From Nymphaea colorata (taxonomy: Eukaryota; Streptophyta; Magnoliopsida; Nymphaeales; Nymphaeaceae), in the NCBI RefSeq assembly GCF_008831285.2, contig NC_045147.1, positions 17,400,854-17,464,853 on the forward strand: a stretch of 64,000 bases of DNA. The letters are read 5' to 3'. The notes below the pieces were generated by a model. The model did not search any database and was not told the DNA's origin. It saw nothing but the letters and a program-made list of their open reading frames with translations. The translations under genes and the position numbers were made by a program. This document shows positions 34,201 through 47,735 of the stretch, piece after piece. The number at the start of each line of letters is the position of its first letter. Positions within the stretch are counted from its first letter, which is position 1.

Positions 34201-37200
34201 GGGGTTAAAAAAAAAGGTTTGGTCGATATTGTTGCATAGCAGCTTGTATTGCAGTAATACTTGTCTTATGTTTAACTAGTTCTTAATCTTATAAATTTGA
34301 AAAATAAATAATAGGCTGATATGGCCTGATTCACCATGTGAATGAGAAAAGTGACTTGAGTTCAATGTTGACACTGAAAACACTGGAGAAAGAAAGGGTG
34401 GCAGGGAACTCTAAAGAAAATATGGAATGATTTTTTCCTTCACCCAAAAGGGACCTTCTCTGGGGGAATGCCAATGCCCATAAATTGTCAGCTGATTGTC
34501 TCTTATTAGACCAGCCAGGGTAAGATAGTTCTGTGCTATCTCTAATCTTGGTGTGTCACAGCCTTGGTCCTACGCATGCTTTGGTGGCATTTTAAGTATA
34601 TATTTTCCTGCAAAAGAGAGTTGGGGATGCGGAAAGAAGTTAGAAGAAGAGAAGGATGAGAGAGAAAAGCAGCCAGTGTGTCCCTTTGCTGATGACTTAA
34701 CATGTTACAAGATGGGAAAAACTAAGCATCTAAATTTTGATTTTTGCAAGGAAAAAAGGTCACAGAGTGCTGATAAACAGAAACTGCATATGAGTCACCT
34801 TTTTCCAGTAGTATCTCATTGCAGTGGTGTACCTATTTTATAAGAAATGTAAAAATTTTTGCTCCTGCAAGGGCGGTCCTGTGTTTTGAGAAGTCCGACT
34901 GAAGGGGTCTTTCAGTAATTTGTCTGATCACTTTGTCGTGATATTCAAGTTACAGAACTGCTGAAAAGCAATTTTGTGTTTATGAATTTTGTGCATGAAC
35001 TTATCGTGTTTAATATTGTTGGTCTAATCTGCAGAGTGGATTTGGCGATGTGTACTCACGAAGCAGCTTGAGAAGTTATTGGCTGTCCTGCTTGGATGTA
35101 TCTCAGCTGCCATCCTTCTTGCAGAGGCTACACTCCTTCCAAGTGTCGACCTATCTCTTTTCTCCATTCTGATCAAAGCAGTTGGAAAGCAAGAGATGCT
35201 TGTGCAGGTTATTGCAGATTTAAATTTCATTATCCTGATGCATTGTGCTTTTGTCCCACTACTGGCCTTAAATGGTGGTCTGGAATTTTCGGGGCATTTT
35301 GGGTTTGGTTTCTAAGTGCTTGTGCATGGTCATGGGGGTACACAAGTACAAAAAGTATTCTGATATCCTACTTTGATTGGCAGTTCCAAATCTGTAGTCC
35401 ATGCAATTGCTAATAGTTTTAATAATTCAAACGAGGTTATTTATTGATTTTAGCATCTTGCATATAATTTTATTTTTGTCATGTGTCAATTGAACTGGTG
35501 GAATCCTTTCAATACAAGGTATGTTACTAATTTTATCATCTTTAATGCAGGTTGCTGCACTTGTTCCTTTATTCTACATGTGCATTTGTACATATTACTC
35601 CTTATTCAAGATTGGGATGTTGATGTTCTATTCATTGACTCCAAGGCAAACAAGCTCGGTGAGCTTGCTTATGATTTGTTCGTAAGTATCTTAAGCATCA
35701 TTTGAGCTACAAACAAGTTTATAATAACAAAATCCTGTTTTAAACCTTTAATAGCTATAACATTTCTTTTTATATTGGTGCTAGGATGGTTGCTCGTTAT
35801 GCCCCTCCAATATCTTACAATTTTTTAAATCTCATCCGGCTTCATGGAGATGCCAAAACTACCTTTGAAAAGGTCAGGTTAATCTTCGAACACCATGTCA
35901 ATATCTCATTAGGTATTATAATCTCATGTGTAATAACCTTATCTGTTTCAGAGAGTGTATGTGAGGTTTTCAAAACCTCAACTAGATGTGTTTTGGTATG
36001 TTTATGGCCTATTTGCACAGAATTTGCTGATTATGACATGATTCTTCTTCTGAAATGAATTAGTTTTTGGAGCAATCGCCTACAACTGAAACCGTGTCTG
36101 TCATTGTAATTGTTATCTCAGCTTTCTTAGTGGGACATGGGATAGGCCAGAAACATTCAATAAGCATGTAAATGTCAATTTTGTGTCTTTTTATTCTCTA
36201 TGTCGGTTAAGCATGTATATAATCAGGAGGAGAAAAGGCATGGTTGCAGAAAACCGAAGGCCTTTTTCCTGCAGGGTTTAAAACTTGAATAGTATGCTTT
36301 GTTTTGTCAGAAGCATGATTTAGCAGGTGTATACTCTAGAATCTAGTTTGTTTTTTGATCATCCCACAATTGCTTATCTATATGGAATATTGAATATCTG
36401 AACCTTTTCTACACTTGGACGTGCAGCGAATGGGAAATATTGATGATGCTGTTCCATTCTTTGGGCGGGGATTTAACAGAATTTACCCTCTAATCATGGT
36501 TGTTTACACGCTGTTGGTGGCAAGCAATTTTTTTGATAAAGTAATCAACTTTTTTGGTAGCTGGAAGAGGCTCAGATTTCAGAATGACACAGAAGACATG
36601 GATGGTTTTGATCCATCAGGAGTCATCATCTTGCAGAAAGGTAAATTAGGAGTATTCATCTAATCATATGTGTTGTCAGTTTGGTGTCCCTGTCTCCCTT
36701 GGTTTTAAATGGTGAGACAACTGAAAGGCTGGACACCCGTTGCACTGGTAGTGTTAATTCTCTGGAGCTTTACAATCACAAGAACGTGACATGATATCTG
36801 TACGCATATTCATGTATTCTTTTATTTTGGATCATCTTCAGAGCGATCCTGGCTTGAGAAAGGGTCCAATGTCGGTGAGCATGTCATTCCATTGGCTAGG
36901 AACTTCAATGATGTAAGCGCAGATGCAGAATCTGGTAACTTGCCCATGGTATGTTCCCTTCCATATTTTGGAAATGACGTTCTTCATTCTTCACTTGATA
37001 AATAGTTCAGTACAAGTAACCTGCGGTTACTTGCAAGTAAACACAAAAGTCTGTTGTCTTCACTGAAAACCATTAAATGGTTGATGAAGTATTTTCATGT
37101 TGATGAACTGTTTTTGGTTGGTCCTTTCAGCAGAAGGATGACTAATTAGCAATTTGTTGATTATGTTCAGATACCTGTGAAAAATGTGAATGGTGTTGCA

Positions 37201-37650
37201 GAGAACGACCCTTTTGAATTGAAATCAGTGGGAGCTGGTTTATCCAGGGATGACCGGAAAGGGTTTCAAGCTGTCAGTAATGGTGATCGGAGATATGAAA
37301 ATGGTCGAGAAAGCATAATGAGCAATTATGGTTTCAAAGATCAGCAGGGAAGGCAGCCTAAGCCTTCTGCTTCAGCCTCTCTGCAGGAAGCAGGAAACCT
37401 CAAAAGTGGACCTAATTTGAGAGATTCGATGATCAGTCCATCTGGATTGGCAAACACATGGACATCGATGAAGACTAATTTCCAGAATTTCAGGGCAAAT
37501 TTAGGGGCCAAGAGATTCTTGCCACTCCGCCAAACCCAGGAAAATATGCCAAATTCTGGTTCCAAGACGGAATCTCTGGACGAGATTTTTGAAAGATTGA
37601 AAAAACACCCTGAGAGGGGCAGGGACGATGACTTCTGTTACGATGACTGA
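27747..37650 (+). CDS. LMBR1 domain (LIMR family) multipass membrane protein, 14 exons, 727 aa
   Basis: Exons: 27747-27914, 28756-28832, 30401-30559, 31598-31811, 32283-32369, 32480-32619, 32915-32995, 33133-33197, 35035-35207, 35551-35681, 35785-35872, 36427-36640, 36842-36948, 37171-37650. All introns are GT-AG and phases agree throughout, giving 727 codons plus stop. The N-terminus MWVFYLISLPLTLG...RYFAGPDVPRY and the blocks ERLKTSVHGNLVFY, CSNTFGLVTGAFLLGFGLSE, QTSSVSLLMIC and RYAPPISYNFLNLI are typical of the plant LMBR1-like (LMBD2-type) family. The protein has hydrophobic spans at both ends of the domain, a soluble central loop rich in charged residues (about 255-335) and a polar C-terminal tail. 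LMBD2 in animals is linked to receptor signalling at the plasma membrane; plant function is not established. The tail (last about 160 residues) is the least conserved part. Intron 2 (1.57 kb) and intron 8 (1.84 kb) are the largest. Confidence 0.95.
31157..31205. repeat. (TA)n microsatellite in LMBR1 intron 3
   Basis: About 24 TA units. Just upstream, 31090-31132 forms a small hairpin (AAACCAGCCGAG against CTCGGTTGGGGTTT). Confidence 0.95.
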
Positions 37651-40124
37651 CATGGAAACGGGGAAGCCCTGGGCTTCCAACCTAAGATCGTCAAATGCTC
37701 AAGAAAAATGAGAACGAAATATATGAAACGGGATTTTGTTCCACCCCACTGTATATCCGGAACTTCAGTTGAAAGTCAACTTCGCCAGATTGATCCTGAA
37801 GACGGAACTAGTTAAAATATACAACATTCGCCCTAGCCAAGAGAGTCAAGAACACAGACGTGATGCGAGGTATTGATGACAGTAGTCTCTCTCACATCAC
37901 ATTAGCAAAGGGTGCTTAATACCGTTTTGTAATTTTTCTTTGTACAGATACTGTTTTGCATTAGCAAAACTGTTACGGGTGTCTAAGGGTTTTGGTCGAC
38001 GTCGTTTGACTTTGTATTCTGATAGTCGTTGCAATGTATACTCACACGTAAATCACTCAAGGACTTACGATGTGCAAAGCGCACACAGTTCCTCCATTGA
38101 TGGTCGAAGTGGAAGTCTTGTTCCTTGCATGAGATCGAGACTTGCACTGTTTGGCAATCAATATGTATAAGTTACTTGATTGTCTATATAAACAAGTATG
38201 CATCTTGGCGTTATTCTTATGCAAGGTTAAGGTCCTTGTGTGTCGATTATGGCTAGAGATACCGATGGCTTGAACCTGGGACTGCTAAATGCGTTGGAAG
38301 CAGGGACTGCTGAATCGGATTATAACGGAACTCTGGTACCCTATTCGACCCTTTTGCAGCCGTTGTTCTTGCAAGGGGTTGGCTGCTGTTCTTTGAACGT
38401 AGTTCTTTATAAAAGGTGCAATGTGTCCCAGCACATCAGATTTTGGGAACCATTCTGAGGATTTCCTGCAAGTGGTGGCTGATTTGGTGCTAAAGTCTGA
38501 GGTGCCATCAAATGGTAGATGTGGGAGGGTGAGAACGCCGACATACTTGGGTGGGGTTTAAAAGCTGATCGAGTGGGGTCGGGCCTAAGGTGCGGATGTC
38601 TCTAGTTTGATACGTTCGCTGCCCACATTTCCAAATGTTCCCCACTATAATATAGAGTACTTGTGTGCGTCTTGCACCACTATGCCATTATAATGACCGG
38701 TACTGGATGTGTTTCAGACTGCTAATAAGATGTTGTAAGGTGCTTAGAATTTTTTGAAGACGAAGGATCGCTAATGGCCGTCCTTTTCAGCCGGCTGTGA
38801 GGATATCGGAAAGTGATGCTTCCCCATTCAACCAGAATGGATTTCTTCGAGCATATTTTCGATGGCCCTTGCTTAACTGTAATGCAGTTGATACTCTAGA
38901 TAGCCGCATCTAAAGCCATGCATCCCCGACCATCGCCTGAGAATGAATGAAGGCCTCGACTGTGATTCTTGTACGCCGTTCACCGCCTGGATGAACGGTA
39001 CAAATGCTCCGGCGCATCTCCGACCTAAATGCCTAGGGGACCCATATTTTGTTGTCGAGGATTCCTAGATCAGCGTGGACGAATTCAGCTAATTAAATAA
39101 GTGCCCCCATCCTTTTCAATATATCACTGATTTTCCATGAAGCTGCCGGGCAATGGCGGCGTTCTGCTAAAGGTCAATTGCCTTTGTGAAAGTGCGCTGC
39201 GTTGTTATGGCACAAGAATTCGCTTCCATTCTCAGCATCTTCATTTATAATACGGACCATGGTATCACGTCACGACCCTTTTATGGATCATCATACTGGT
39301 AAAAAAATGGTAACAGTGCTTTTCTTCAACTTTTGGGTGTTACGATTTCTATGATATGTGGGATTTAAACTAAATTTCTCTTAATGTTTCGACTTTGCTA
39401 TGCAACTCGATTGCTTGACCCTCTTTGCCTTCTCAGATTTCTGGAGGACCAACACCTGTGGCATGAGACGTACGACTTGGCAGAAACAAACAAATGTTAC
39501 GGCGTCTACCGCAGACACCTTTTTTGACCTCGCAGCGAATGGGGCCCCAAGGTAGGATCTCCACATCCTAGATTGCATCGATCTAGCTTCCAGTGAAATC
39601 AATGTGCATAAATCAAATAAGGCAACTGGTTGGTGCCATTTTGCATCAACCATGTGCCATTTAGCTCGCTAATTGCTTCCATCACACACACACACAAACA
39701 CAACCAAAAACAAAGATCTGAGCAAATGAGACTGATCTGGACTGGACGCTGAAATGAATTTGCACTCCACAGACAAAATTGAATGAATGTCTTACACATT
39801 GGAACAACAACTCAAGAGATGAACTTTACCATTAACAAGTAAATATATCAAAGGGGAGAAATCAAACATGATCCGGTGGTTAGCGTTTAGCCACCAGAAA
39901 ATATACAGCACCCCATAGGGATAACTTGGGGGGTGCAAATATTTTGTACATAATTTTGTGTTCACAGCATGGATTTTTGTGGGAATCACTCGATCTCTCT
40001 GCTAGTTGCCAACGTACCCCCAGCATCAGCATGGTCGGTTCTGTTGAGCCAGCTTACGAATTTTATCAATCACCTACGGACCTTACCAGGCTTTGGATTT
40101 CTGAGCCTTGTCGAGGTCATGGAT
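37651..40124. other. Convergent intergenic region
   Basis: Lies between the 3' ends of the LMBR1 gene and the CKHP-type gene and includes their 3' UTRs. No gene was recognised; ORFs at 37940-38458 and 39381-39989 show no domain. Confidence 0.5.
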
Positions 40125-40712
40125 CTATATGACACCAAGAGGGATGATATCCTTCACGGTTTTGGGGTGGGTAAGGCGCCAGCTCCGACTCCTGGCTTTC
40201 TGATCCTCCTCCGCCACCTCCTTCCTCCGCTTCAGGAGAAGCAACGACCACAAACCGTTGCCACCACCACCATCACCACTGGCGATCTTCTTCTGCTTCT
40301 TCTCCAGGTTGGATTTCTTGACCTCGAAAGCGGCGGAACTGCTCCTTCTGAGAGGCCACAGCCTGCCGGATCTCTCGGTGAATCGACCCTCCTTGTGTAT
40401 CAGGTACGACATCCGGGAACGTGGTTGGGCGGCGGCGCAAGAGGAGGAAGCAGGAGGAGGGCGAGAAGGGGTGGAGGGGGAAGAGGAGGAGTAGTCGAGG
40501 AAGGAAGAGGAGGTGGAGCGGGAGGAATGGTGGGAGTTAGGGGAGGAGAGGGAGAGGGAAGCGGAGGAGGAATAGGAGGGCTTGCAGCTGGACAGGTGGG
40601 CGAGGCGTTCCTTGAGGCAGAGGGAGCAGACGCCGGGAGAAGGGCGGCGGTCGGGGTGCTTAAGGCACCTGCTGCCATAAGCATCCGAGGACGACGTCCA
40701 TGGCATCGCCAT
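40125..40712 (-). CDS. Small plant protein with C-x-K-H-P...C-S-L-C motif, 195 aa
   Basis: The N-terminus reads MAMPWTSSSDAYG, then CLKHPDRRPSPGVCSLCLKER (residues 16-36), a possible metal-binding pair (C..H with C-x-x-C) found in a plant family of unknown function and, in related form, at the N-terminus of OCTOPUS/DUF740 membrane-associated proteins. A long serine/proline-rich disordered stretch follows (about 40-95), then a basic segment (KKSNLEKKQKKIAS, LLLLKRRKE). The start has a TATA box 80 bases upstream. The C-terminal 15 residues are less certain, since an unrecognised intron could end the true exon earlier. A 302-codon plus-strand ORF over the same bases is Gly/Arg-rich and is a shadow of this gene. 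The motif is seen; membrane association is inference. Confidence 0.6.
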   Translation of the reverse strand: MAMPWTSSSDAYGSRCLKHPDRRPSPGVCSLCLKERLAHLSSCKPSYSSSASLSLSSPNSHHSSRSTSSSFLDYSSSSPSTPSRPPPASSSCAAAQPRSRMSYLIHKEGRFTERSGRLWPLRRSSSAAFEVKKSNLEKKQKKIASGDGGGGNGLWSLLLLKRRKEVAEEDQKARSRSWRLTHPKTVKDIIPLGVI

Positions 40713-40792
40713 CGCTCTCTCTTGATTGCTTCGTGGCTGCCTGCTACTATGGGCTGTGGTTACAGGGGGAGGAGGAAGTCGGGGGAGGGAGC

Positions 40793-40800
40793 TTTATATA
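40793..40800 (-). promoter_or_regulatory. TATA box of the CKHP-type gene
   Basis: TATATAAA on the minus strand, 80 bases upstream of the chosen ATG, placing initiation near 40765. Confidence 0.65.
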
Positions 40801-41052
40801 GGGTGTGGAGGGGATGGCGTAGAGAGTCCAAAAGTGGTGGGAAGCAGGAGGGAGGGGAAGGAGGTAGGTGCTGGTGATGCGACTCCACTCCACCTTCTCA
40901 CGCCCTTCGCCTTCCTTGTCGTTTACTATTCCTCTCTTCCAGGCCCCATTTTAGACGCACGCCCTCTGCACGTGTATCACATCCACTCCCTCGGGTCGCC
41001 TTCCCAGAAGCTTCCTAACTTTAAGCTCAGATACTCTTTCAATCTGTCTTTC

Positions 41053-41160
<108 letters not shown>

Positions 41161-42121
41161 AAACGTGTTTAACTCGAACACACAACCGAATTCATTTTGA
41201 ATGCCCAAACAGTCGAATCTACAGGAAGACGGGATAGAATCTACTAGGTCGTGTTGATGACCAGTTGTAAATAGTCATAGATTTTTAAAAGAGAATATAA
41301 TAATGGTACCTATGTATAATTGGGTCTAATTGCTATTATTTCGGGTGCGAAACTAAAATTGGGGTTTCAAGTCCATTTTGACCTTTTATTTTGTTTTAGC
41401 CTTGAGTGTATTATGTGTCTACATAAGCAACCAAACTAACCGAGAATCTGGAGGCATAAGAATATAAATTTGAGAGTTTTGTAACAGAAGATGGTTTTCC
41501 TTAAGTAAATGTTTATATGAACAGAAGTTGGATGAAACATTCAATTGGGCAGTTATTTGCTGATATCTCCTCCTTAAAAGTATTTGCATGAAATTTTTTT
41601 TGCCTATCAAACATTCATTGGCTTGCTGAATGATTAATTTGCTCAAGAAAGCTCTACGTTGAAAACAGGTCACACGTTCAAGGCCTTACATCTTATCACA
41701 TCAATGAATTATAAGTCTATTTAGCTTGTACAAGTCTACAAAATTACGGAGAGAGAAAATAAAAAGGAAAGGCCTAATCATCTGGGTATAAGCCGCCCTG
41801 ATCACAAATGTTTGACCTGGCGTGGCTGCCATTAGTTGACCAATCATTTCATGAATGGACCGTGATCTGTGCTCATGACCAACCATAACCACACACAAGT
41901 ATAGAAAGTTCAGCTATACGGCGGCCATTACATCTGCAATATATATATATGAAAACTGAGTAGTGATTCTGCCTTTTTAGAATCGCTCAGCTATTTAATC
42001 AAGATCGTCCGATTTAGTTAATCAAGATCGTCTGATCTAGTATGAAGAACTGTTATGAAAATGAGTATTTTTGTCATTTAGTATTAATTTTTTTTATGTT
42101 CTGAGTAACTAAGTCACTATT

Positions 42122-42144
42122 CACACACACACACACACACAATT

Positions 42145-42193
<49 letters not shown>
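42122..42193. repeat. Compound (CA)n(TC)n(TA)n microsatellite
   Basis: Three dinucleotide arrays in succession: CA 42122-42141, TC about 42145-42168, TA about 42168-42193. Confidence 0.95.
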
Positions 42194-42885
42194 GCAAACT
42201 AGAATGTGCCTTTTAGGTCAGCAAACTCCTTTTCATGTTCTTTTGCGCCTATAATCAACCAGCCTTAGCCAGGAAGTTTCTTCACGCCCTCTAACATTGG
42301 ACTGACATTCAAAGTTTTTGATGTCATGCACAAATAAAAGATACCGTTCGTTGAAAGAAAAGGGTAACTTTCAAATAAGAAATGAAAACGATTGTGAACG
42401 AGTTCTTCTAATTAATTCTTAGTAGCTAATTAAATCAATAAGAAATGAAAGCAAATGAGCACGAATTGTTTTAATTAACCTTTAGATGGTCCTACAGGCA
42501 CGAGTGATCGATATCTGGTGCTCTGCAAGAGATTTTGTTCTGTTGTGTTGGCGGATGCAGGATCATGTTTCAATAAAATTAATTCACAACAATTTTGTTT
42601 GCTGATGTGCGCGTATGTATACATCTGTTTGGTTAGCCATCAAAAGTTTCACACCGCATTAACCGATGGTGATGGAATGAACCATAGCATCAGAATATCC
42701 TATAATCAAGTTGGCATTCTTGGCATGGTATCTGGACAAAGTCGGGAATGGTTTGGGAGTTGGCAAGAAGATTTGGCGAATGTTCGGGGAAATATGCTTG
42801 ACACTACCTACGGCTGCAACACTGGAGATCTTGCTTGTTTATGAATACAATGTGATTAAGGTGTATCTTTTTGAAACTTAAGCCA

Positions 42886-42887
42886 TG

Positions 42888-42921
<34 letters not shown>
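42886..42921. repeat. Compound (CA)n(TA)n microsatellite
   Basis: About ten CA units followed by seven TA units. Confidence 0.95.
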
Positions 42922-44882
42922 ACAAATGTAAGATGGAGGTGCACCTTCCACGAGAAAAGTCAGATCCGAATGATAAGACAGGATTGGGAGGAAGCATGCA
43001 GCCAACAAGTGGGTTCACCCCATATAAGAAACCAGATTTTCACCCTCATAAAACTCCCATGCAATCCATCAACTTCAAAGGCAGACTAGCTTTTAGCAGC
43101 AAATTTTATGAACGCTGTGCAGATCGATCTATTACACACCACACAAAAGCCTGTCCCTTCCCATTGTTCTTTTGTTGGTCTCCTTTATCCATTCTACACA
43201 TGCATGGAGCCGCGTCTTGAAGACCAAGAAACCCGAGGCTTACTCTTTGTTTTCTTTTGAGGGGTTGTTGGTGTTTTGAATCACACTGTCTCCCAACAGT
43301 CATGTCTGCCACAGCTGAAGCACCACTGGGCACACACCCATTTTAAATTCAATACTTTTCAAGAGTTGAAGACAGTCACTTCCCATTTCTCAACTTTGTC
43401 ACCTGGTTTTGCTGAATCTGTGGAACAAGTAAAGTTCGATGATGGCTACATGTTGGCCCTACAACGGATACCTTTGATCCTGGACCCTTGATTTTGGAAA
43501 CATCCAGGTTTAGGTATGGCTTCCTTTCGCCCTCGCACTGTCTGCTCTGATTTGGACGACCACCGGATTTCGTGATTGGATTTGGCAAAGGAACTTGGTG
43601 CAGTGTTCCAGCGTCGATGAACTGGACCGGGTCTTGTCGGTGCATGGATCTTGTGCCTCATTATAATTAGCCCATCTTCTTGATTTTATTTTATTGGGCA
43701 GGCAAGTCGGGAAGCTCATCCCCATGGGATCTGAGTTGAGATATTGATGGCTCAGCTTTACAAGGACTTTTCTCATTTTAATTTGTTTGTATCGGATTTG
43801 ATTTCAACTCTATCACAACCGTTTGCAGCCAAAACAATAATACACTAGAGCGTGACAACAATCATGTAATTCGAACGTTGTACCATTTGAATGTGAGCTG
43901 CCCTAACATCCAGTTGCGTTAATATTTGATCCAATATTAACGGCAGGACTCAGAATTGTTCAACTGTGCTCATCCAAGAACTGAAATATGAACACTCTGA
44001 ATTCAGGATAGAAATTACAGATCTTCGTGAAACCTCGATTTGTTTTCTATTGTAAATATCTTTCTTGTCGAAAGCAAGAAGGAGCAAGTGACGTGGATTT
44101 ATAATTCTCCCAGTCCAGCAATGACTTGTAATGTTGTGGTGAAAACAACCATGTTGGGCCAATGAATGAACTGAGAGAGCAAGCGCTCCGCCTCCCCTTC
44201 CCTTCTACCTCTCATGCACAGAGTTTAAATCATTCTATAAGATTCAATTCATTCTTGAAGCACGAATCCTGATTAGGTCCCGAATCAGTTTTGATCCATA
44301 TGCAGATTTGACGTAACTGTATATTCAGAGAAAAAAGAAAATTCAATGAATTGTGGGTTGCCCAAGTTACAATTAATTAGCTGTTTTGCCTTTAAAGTTC
44401 TTAATATTGCAAAAACTTAGTGCTGTTTTTGTTCGGGGATTGCTCTTTTTTTCGCCAACAGGGCTTCTGTATCCAAATGAAATAAATTCAGACGTTTTGC
44501 ATCTTAAATATTTGAAACTCCTTCATATCAACCGCTCTTAAGCGTTACCTGGTAACGCCATATTCAGAGACTGTCCGGAAAAAGGAGAAGTTATTGGAAG
44601 AACCCTGCCGCTCCCATATCAACCTTTTCTCTATATCTACAAATTATTTTATACGACTCAAACTTTTTGATGATTTTAAACAATTGATTTCATAAATTTT
44701 GGTACTCCGTAAACTATATAAATGAAAAAGTTTTTGTTTTGAAACCCAAATTCAATAACTTTCATTACAAAGACAAGATATGTCACTTATTTTTTCTCAA
44801 GAAAAAGGAACATGACTAAGATGGTAACACAGTTCATGAACGAGGATTTTGGGGCAGCCCTTCACCCACTACTTTACATATC

Positions 44883-44906
44883 AGAGAGAGAGAGAGAGAG
44901 AGAGAG
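44883..44906. repeat. (AG)n microsatellite
   Basis: Twelve AG units about 90 bases beyond the lipase stop. Confidence 0.9.
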
Positions 44907-44996
44907 TTTGTGAAGGACCTGAAAATTGGCCATCTTATGTGGAAATCTAACCAATAAATCACTGATCAGGGATGATCTTGTGGTATCTAGCAAGCA

Positions 44997-47675
44997 TTAA
45001 TTTGAATGCTCATTGCTGTTAAAGAATTCAATAAGAGGTCTGTGGAGTCTTTCTTTGGCATCCGTTGCCATGACGAAGTCTGCATGTGCGTAATCCTCAA
45101 AAAGCTGACAGGTGAGCTTGCCTTCCTGATGAAAAAGCTTGAGCTCATCAATCAAGCGCTCGACGTCTTCAACATCTGAAATTGCATCCATGCCTCCATA
45201 GCCGAGGAAGAGAGGAAGATCTGCTGGAATGTTGGAGAGGTTGTATGCTGGTGGCTCCACCACCCCATAGTTCTTCAGGTTTGCAGAACCATTTCCATAG
45301 TCATACATACTTAATTTGCCACTTCTAACCACTGCAAAAACGGATCAATCTTTTGTTCAATTGCATTTTTCATCAACTAGCATCACCGAGAAGCAAGCTA
45401 AGGTACGATTTAAGAGCGATGAAGCATAATAAAACTCAATACATGTGCTTACTTTGGGCTAGATGCATAATGTTCTTTGTGGATGTTGATTGCGGTTCAT
45501 ACTTTAAGAACAAATCCAATATCGACGGGTTGATGCAGCAATTATTTCCTTGAAAACCAATCGGATTCATTGGATAATTTACCAGACTGCATTCCCCCTT
45601 TACAGTTAAGCAAAGAAAAACATGACATCTACTGCAGAATGCACAGAGCTTACCTGTTATTACTGATACCAAATCACGACAACTTAATCCCGGAAACAAG
45701 CATATGGTCCTAAGCAGAGCGTCTACAGCAGCACTGTTGCATGGTTATCAGAAAAGAAGCAGCATAAACCACTTATATGTCTATATACTAGTCGTCTTAG
45801 GCCTTGAGAGCATAGATAAATGGAACTGATCAATTTGATACCTTTGTGGAATGAATTCGGGGATTCCCAACATGCTAATTAGCTGAAGTATATGGACATA
45901 ATTGTAAGAAAAGAAAGATCAGCAGTACTGTTATGCAGAAACCATGACAGAGGGAAAAAGAGTTGTAGCTGAGTGTGAGAAGCCATACTTCGTCGCCATA
46001 GAATTCAGCAGCTAATTGGACGAGGTTGGTCATGTGTTTCAGGTAAGCAATTGGACTCAGGAGTGCAGCGGCATTCACTTTGTCCACCAACTTATGCTGC
46101 GAGAAGGCCGTCAGAGCAGTCAGAGTTCCCTGCAGAAAAGCAGAGCAGGCCCCATGTTTTTAGATGAAGCAATATGTCGACATCTTTGGCTGTTATTAGC
46201 AAGTATGATCTTGTTCTTCACACATCTGTGAGATCTTCATGCCTTTAAAACCTACAGAAAAACATATGTTCTTTCTCGATGTATCAGATTTTGGAAGAGT
46301 TCAAATGCCTCCTTCAAAACTCTGTTTGTCTTGTAAAAATTTTATAGATACGTGAGAAAAACATGATCTTTTTGGCTCATGGCATAGATTGAGATCACGT
46401 TCGTGCAGTCTATTTTTCAAAAAGCATATTCATGGACCCGAAAAATAGAAATCGATCCGGTGTGTGTAGCATTCGCTGTAGAAGTTTGTCAACCACTAAT
46501 GAATGGCTAGGTATCAACTGTCAAGCCTCGATTTTCCTACTTACCAAAGAATGGGCGATGTAGTTCACTTTTTGGCCAGTGAGATTGTGAACGAAGTTGA
46601 CGTTAGCAGTGAGATCAAACTTTGCCAATTCCACCCACGTCCATCCCCAGTAGGCCTGCCAACTGAATGAACTCTTTCAGCAAGATGAGTATAACAGCAC
46701 AAATCAGCCGGTTAAAGAAAGAACTCGTACTATTTTCCTTGTGAAAATCTAAACCAGAACATTTGCCATCAGAAAAAGTCATAAAATGCGTACAAGATAA
46801 GCATCACAGTAAAAATATGCAAACAAATTGCGTCAATGAAATATCGCAGTCAATTTCCCATTCTAATATCCGGGTAGAAAAACCTCAAAATATCATGTAA
46901 TTTTCTTGCTATTGAAATTGAATACAAAATTGTTGCAATAAGATCTTGACATATTTGGAGAGAGAGAGAGCCGATAAAATGAGAATATGAGAGAGAGACC
47001 GCATCCACATTAGCATCGAGCAACTTGTGGCCTCTGCTGGACTTTGTTCCTCGCGTATTAGATATCCATACATCGAACCCTTCATCGGCCAAGGCGTACG
47101 CCAAGCCCTCGCCGGGAGGGCTCACCACCCATGTGAACCCATCCTGCAGCACCAACCAACCCACCTCAATATCATTAACAGCGCACCAAACTGATCGGAA
47201 CTTGAATATCAATATAGAACAACATCAACCACGTCAGAGATAGATCTCACCATGAGAATACCATGTTGAAGCAAGATCGGTTTCTTGGGTATGTGCTCGT
47301 TAGCAGCACCGACACATTGTCTGCCTCTAGGAATTCTCTGCAGCCCAAGGATGTAACCATCCTCTGTGGTTACCTGCATGAACATCACAGGGAACTGATC
47401 ATCAGCTTAGATACAGATTCAAAAGGAAAAATAATCTCCGGTGGTGTTCCATCAAACGGGGTGAAATTATCACCTTTAGGCATTGACAGACATTGGATCA
47501 TGCACATAAAACAAAAAGATTGAGAAAGATATAATACATTGAACTCTTGGCAGTCGTAGCCATATGATTGTGCCGTAATGCAGACATGAGTGATGGAGTG
47601 CACTGGGCTGGCTGTGAGCAAGAGGCCGATGAGGGCTAACGGTAGTAGGGACCTCATGCATGTGCTCCCTGTCAT
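44997..47675 (-). CDS. Triacylglycerol lipase 2-like, secreted alpha/beta hydrolase, 9 exons, 402 aa
   Basis: Exons in order on the minus strand: 47538-47675, 47251-47373, 47000-47143, 46545-46655, 45989-46129, 45842-45882, 45654-45733, 45453-45548, 44997-45331. All are GT-AG and in frame, giving 402 residues. The family (plant LIP/MPL1, animal gastric and lysosomal acid lipases) hydrolyses acyl esters. Residues 1-27 form a signal peptide (LLPLALIGLLLTASPVHS), so the enzyme probably enters the secretory path. The N-terminal lipase-associated region follows (VTTEDGYILGLQRIP). The oxyanion LLQHG lies at 80-84, the nucleophile Ser171 in AHSLG, Asp340 in YGGMD and His374 in YAHAD, so the triad is complete. 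The first Gly of the usual GHSxG is Ala here. Likely N-glycosylation sites include NLTG and NLSN. Met7 is an alternative start. A TATA box lies 61 bases upstream. Confidence 0.93.
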
Positions 47676-47735
47676 CGAGGGTCGTCTCCTTGTTCTTGAA
47701 AAACAAACAGGTGCAAAATGGTGACCAAAACTGCC

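Noticed and set aside
39969-40877. 302-codon plus-strand ORF rich in Gly and Arg, and a proline-rich minus-strand ORF at 40400-40684
   Set aside because: Both lie over the CKHP-type gene in other frames; composition alone explains them.
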